Part shown: positions 5,736-6,956 of the stretch, piece after piece
Layout: the number at the start of each line of letters is the position of its first letter
Position numbering within the stretch: the stretch's first letter is position 1
NCBI RefSeq assembly: GCF_938030815.1
Contig: NZ_CALHII010000155.1
Coordinates: 1-6,956, forward strand
DNA: 6,956 nt
Reading direction: 5' to 3'
From: an uncultured Campylobacter sp.
GTDB taxonomy: Bacteria > Campylobacterota > Campylobacteria > Campylobacterales > Campylobacteraceae
Notes under the pieces: model-generated
The model's input: the letters and a program-made list of their open reading frames with translations, nothing else
What the model was told of the DNA's origin: nothing
The model's database searches: none
Translations under genes and position numbers: made by a program

Positions 5736-6956
5736 ATGAAGAATTCCAAAGAGTGGCTAGATGATTTAAAATCAAGAGGGTTCATAGGTAAAGATGTAGA
5801 ACTTGCCAATATCGCGGAACATATTGACAAGGAAAACGGAAAGTATATTATTAAAAATTTTTATGGCTCTCCAATAGATCGCGTATTGAATTTAACTAAG
5901 ATTATTTGCGAGCTTGAGGTAGAATTCCAAAATTGTGATTTTTATAGTCTAAATATAACGGGAGTTATAGGAGAAAAAATAAGTTTTATTGGTTGTAAAT
6001 TTAAAGAAGCAATCTCATTTGAAAATTCTAAATTTAAAAAATACGTTTCGTTTGAGAAATCTGAATTTAACAGCATTGTTGACTTTTCAAATTGCTTATT
6101 TGAAAAACCGGTAAATTTCGATAACTCTGACGAGAAAGAATATACAAAACCAATAAATTTTTCTAATGTTATATTCCAAGATAACGCTTATTTTAATAAT
6201 ATCGTATTTAATAATCATGCAGACTTCCATGGAGCCATATTTAAAAAAGTAGCATCTTTTTACGGCGTGCGATTTAAGGACTTTGTAAATTTTTCCGCCA
6301 CTATATTTGAGGGAGATTTAAATTTAGTAAACTCTAAACTGGACTTTGAATATGAAGATTTGAAGCAAGCTATAATCAAAGCTGCAAAAAGCAGCTCTAT
6401 TAAAGAGACGGCGAATGATTTCCGCGATAGTTTTAGGGTTTTAAAAAATATCGTAACTAAAACAGGGAACCATCTTGATGCTATAAGGTATCGCGTTTCT
6501 GAATTGTATTGTAAGGAGATAGAGCTAGAGGACGATCTTAAAGATAAAGAATCTAAAGATCCGGCAAGAAAGAATATTAAAAATTTTATAGATTTAATGC
6601 TATTAAAACTTTATCGTGTTACGAGCGACCATCATTCGAATCTCGTAAAGATCATTAATTTTGCCGTCACTATTGTAATGGTTTATGGAGTCTTAAATTT
6701 GCTTTTTCCTTGTTTGTATGTATGTTTAGAAGTCTGCTTGAAAAAAGAGGAGCTTAATCTGTTATTTCCTTTATTTGCTTTTATCTTTATAGCAGTTATG
6801 TTCACAATTCGGATTAGAGAGACAGACACTCAAATGTGGAAAGATCTCATAATTATCCCAATATTTCCAATCTTTCTTATCGCTATGTTCCAACTTATTT
6901 CCAGTTCTTTTTTACATTATTCATTTTTATCGGAATTAAATGATATCATCAATACT
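5736..6956 (+). CDS. Pentapeptide-repeat (11-residue beta-helix type) membrane protein, 3' end outside window
   Basis: The open frame has 407 codons and no stop before the window ends. An in-frame TAA at 5724 makes ATG 5736 the first possible start; the ribosome binding site is weak. Residues 1-60 (MKNSKEWLDDLKSRGF onward) resemble no domain I recognise. Residues 84-204 carry Phe or Leu at alternating 5 and 6 spacings (F84, 89, 95, 100, 106, 111, 117, 122, 128, then 142-202), the pattern of Pentapeptide_3-like right-handed beta-helices. Residues about 228-262 have the form FRVLK...GNHLDAIRY...E, a linker often found after such repeats in proteins with C-terminal membrane or ion-channel domains. 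Three hydrophobic segments follow, at about 304-330, 340-358 and 370-396. No potassium-channel filter (TxGYG) is visible. The function is unknown; a membrane-anchored beta-helix is the safest description. It lies 24 bp after nuoN with no clear terminator, so read-through transcription is possible. Its low G+C sets it apart from the nuo genes. Confidence 0.8.
   Translation, partial: MKNSKEWLDDLKSRGFIGKDVELANIAEHIDKENGKYIIKNFYGSPIDRVLNLTKIICELEVEFQNCDFYSLNITGVIGEKISFIGCKFKEAISFENSKFKKYVSFEKSEFNSIVDFSNCLFEKPVNFDNSDEKEYTKPINFSNVIFQDNAYFNNIVFNNHADFHGAIFKKVASFYGVRFKDFVNFSATIFEGDLNLVNSKLDFEYEDLKQAIIKAAKSSSIKETANDFRDSFRVLKNIVTKTGNHLDAIRYRVSELYCKEIELEDDLKDKESKDPARKNIKNFIDLMLLKLYRVTSDHHSNLVKIINFAVTIVMVYGVLNLLFPCLYVCLEVCLKKEELNLLFPLFAFIFIAVMFTIRIRETDTQMWKDLIIIPIFPIFLIAMFQLISSSFLHYSFLSELNDIINT

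Overview
The window looks like chromosomal DNA from a Campylobacter-type epsilonproteobacterium. The proteins are typical Campylobacterota complex I subunits. Base composition of the nuo genes is close to 48% G+C by hand count, and AAATTT/AAATTTTA words recur through them. This points to one of the higher-GC oral Campylobacter species (C. gracilis, C. showae, C. rectus or C. curvus group). The species is an inference from style and cannot be settled here.

Positions 1-5711 hold the distal end of a nuo operon (proton-pumping NADH-quinone oxidoreductase type, complex I) on the + strand: the 3' end of nuoJ, then complete nuoK, nuoL, nuoM and nuoN. The genes are packed with spacings of +1, -8, +7 and -11 bp (using the starts preferred here), so they are almost certainly cotranscribed and translationally coupled. 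Together they encode the membrane arm: NuoJ and NuoK form part of the E-channel and first proton path, and NuoL, NuoM and NuoN are the three antiporter-like pumps. The charged residues known from E. coli are all present where they can be seen: the Glu pair in NuoK, the Glu/Lys/Lys or His chain in L/M/N, and the Lys or Glu of TM12. The upstream promoter and the peripheral-arm genes lie outside the window.

The clear oddity in the operon is NuoN. About 100 extra hydrophilic residues sit in the loop before the TM12 region. They include six tandem, degenerate 7-residue repeats (21-nt units, 5166-5291). The conserved pump residues lie on either side of the insert, so NuoN should still be functional.

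From 5736 to the window end there is a very different gene: AT-rich (14 G/C in the 60 bases at 5941-6000), same strand, starting 24 bp after nuoN. Its product has an 11-residue Phe-rich repeat of the pentapeptide-repeat (right-handed beta-helix) type, a linker of the form FRxLK...GN...DA...Y...E, and at least three C-terminal membrane segments. Its reading frame is open at the window edge. The abrupt change in composition suggests an accessory or transferred gene placed directly behind the housekeeping operon. No RNA genes, CRISPR arrays or insertion sequences were seen, and there is no gene-free stretch longer than 24 bp.
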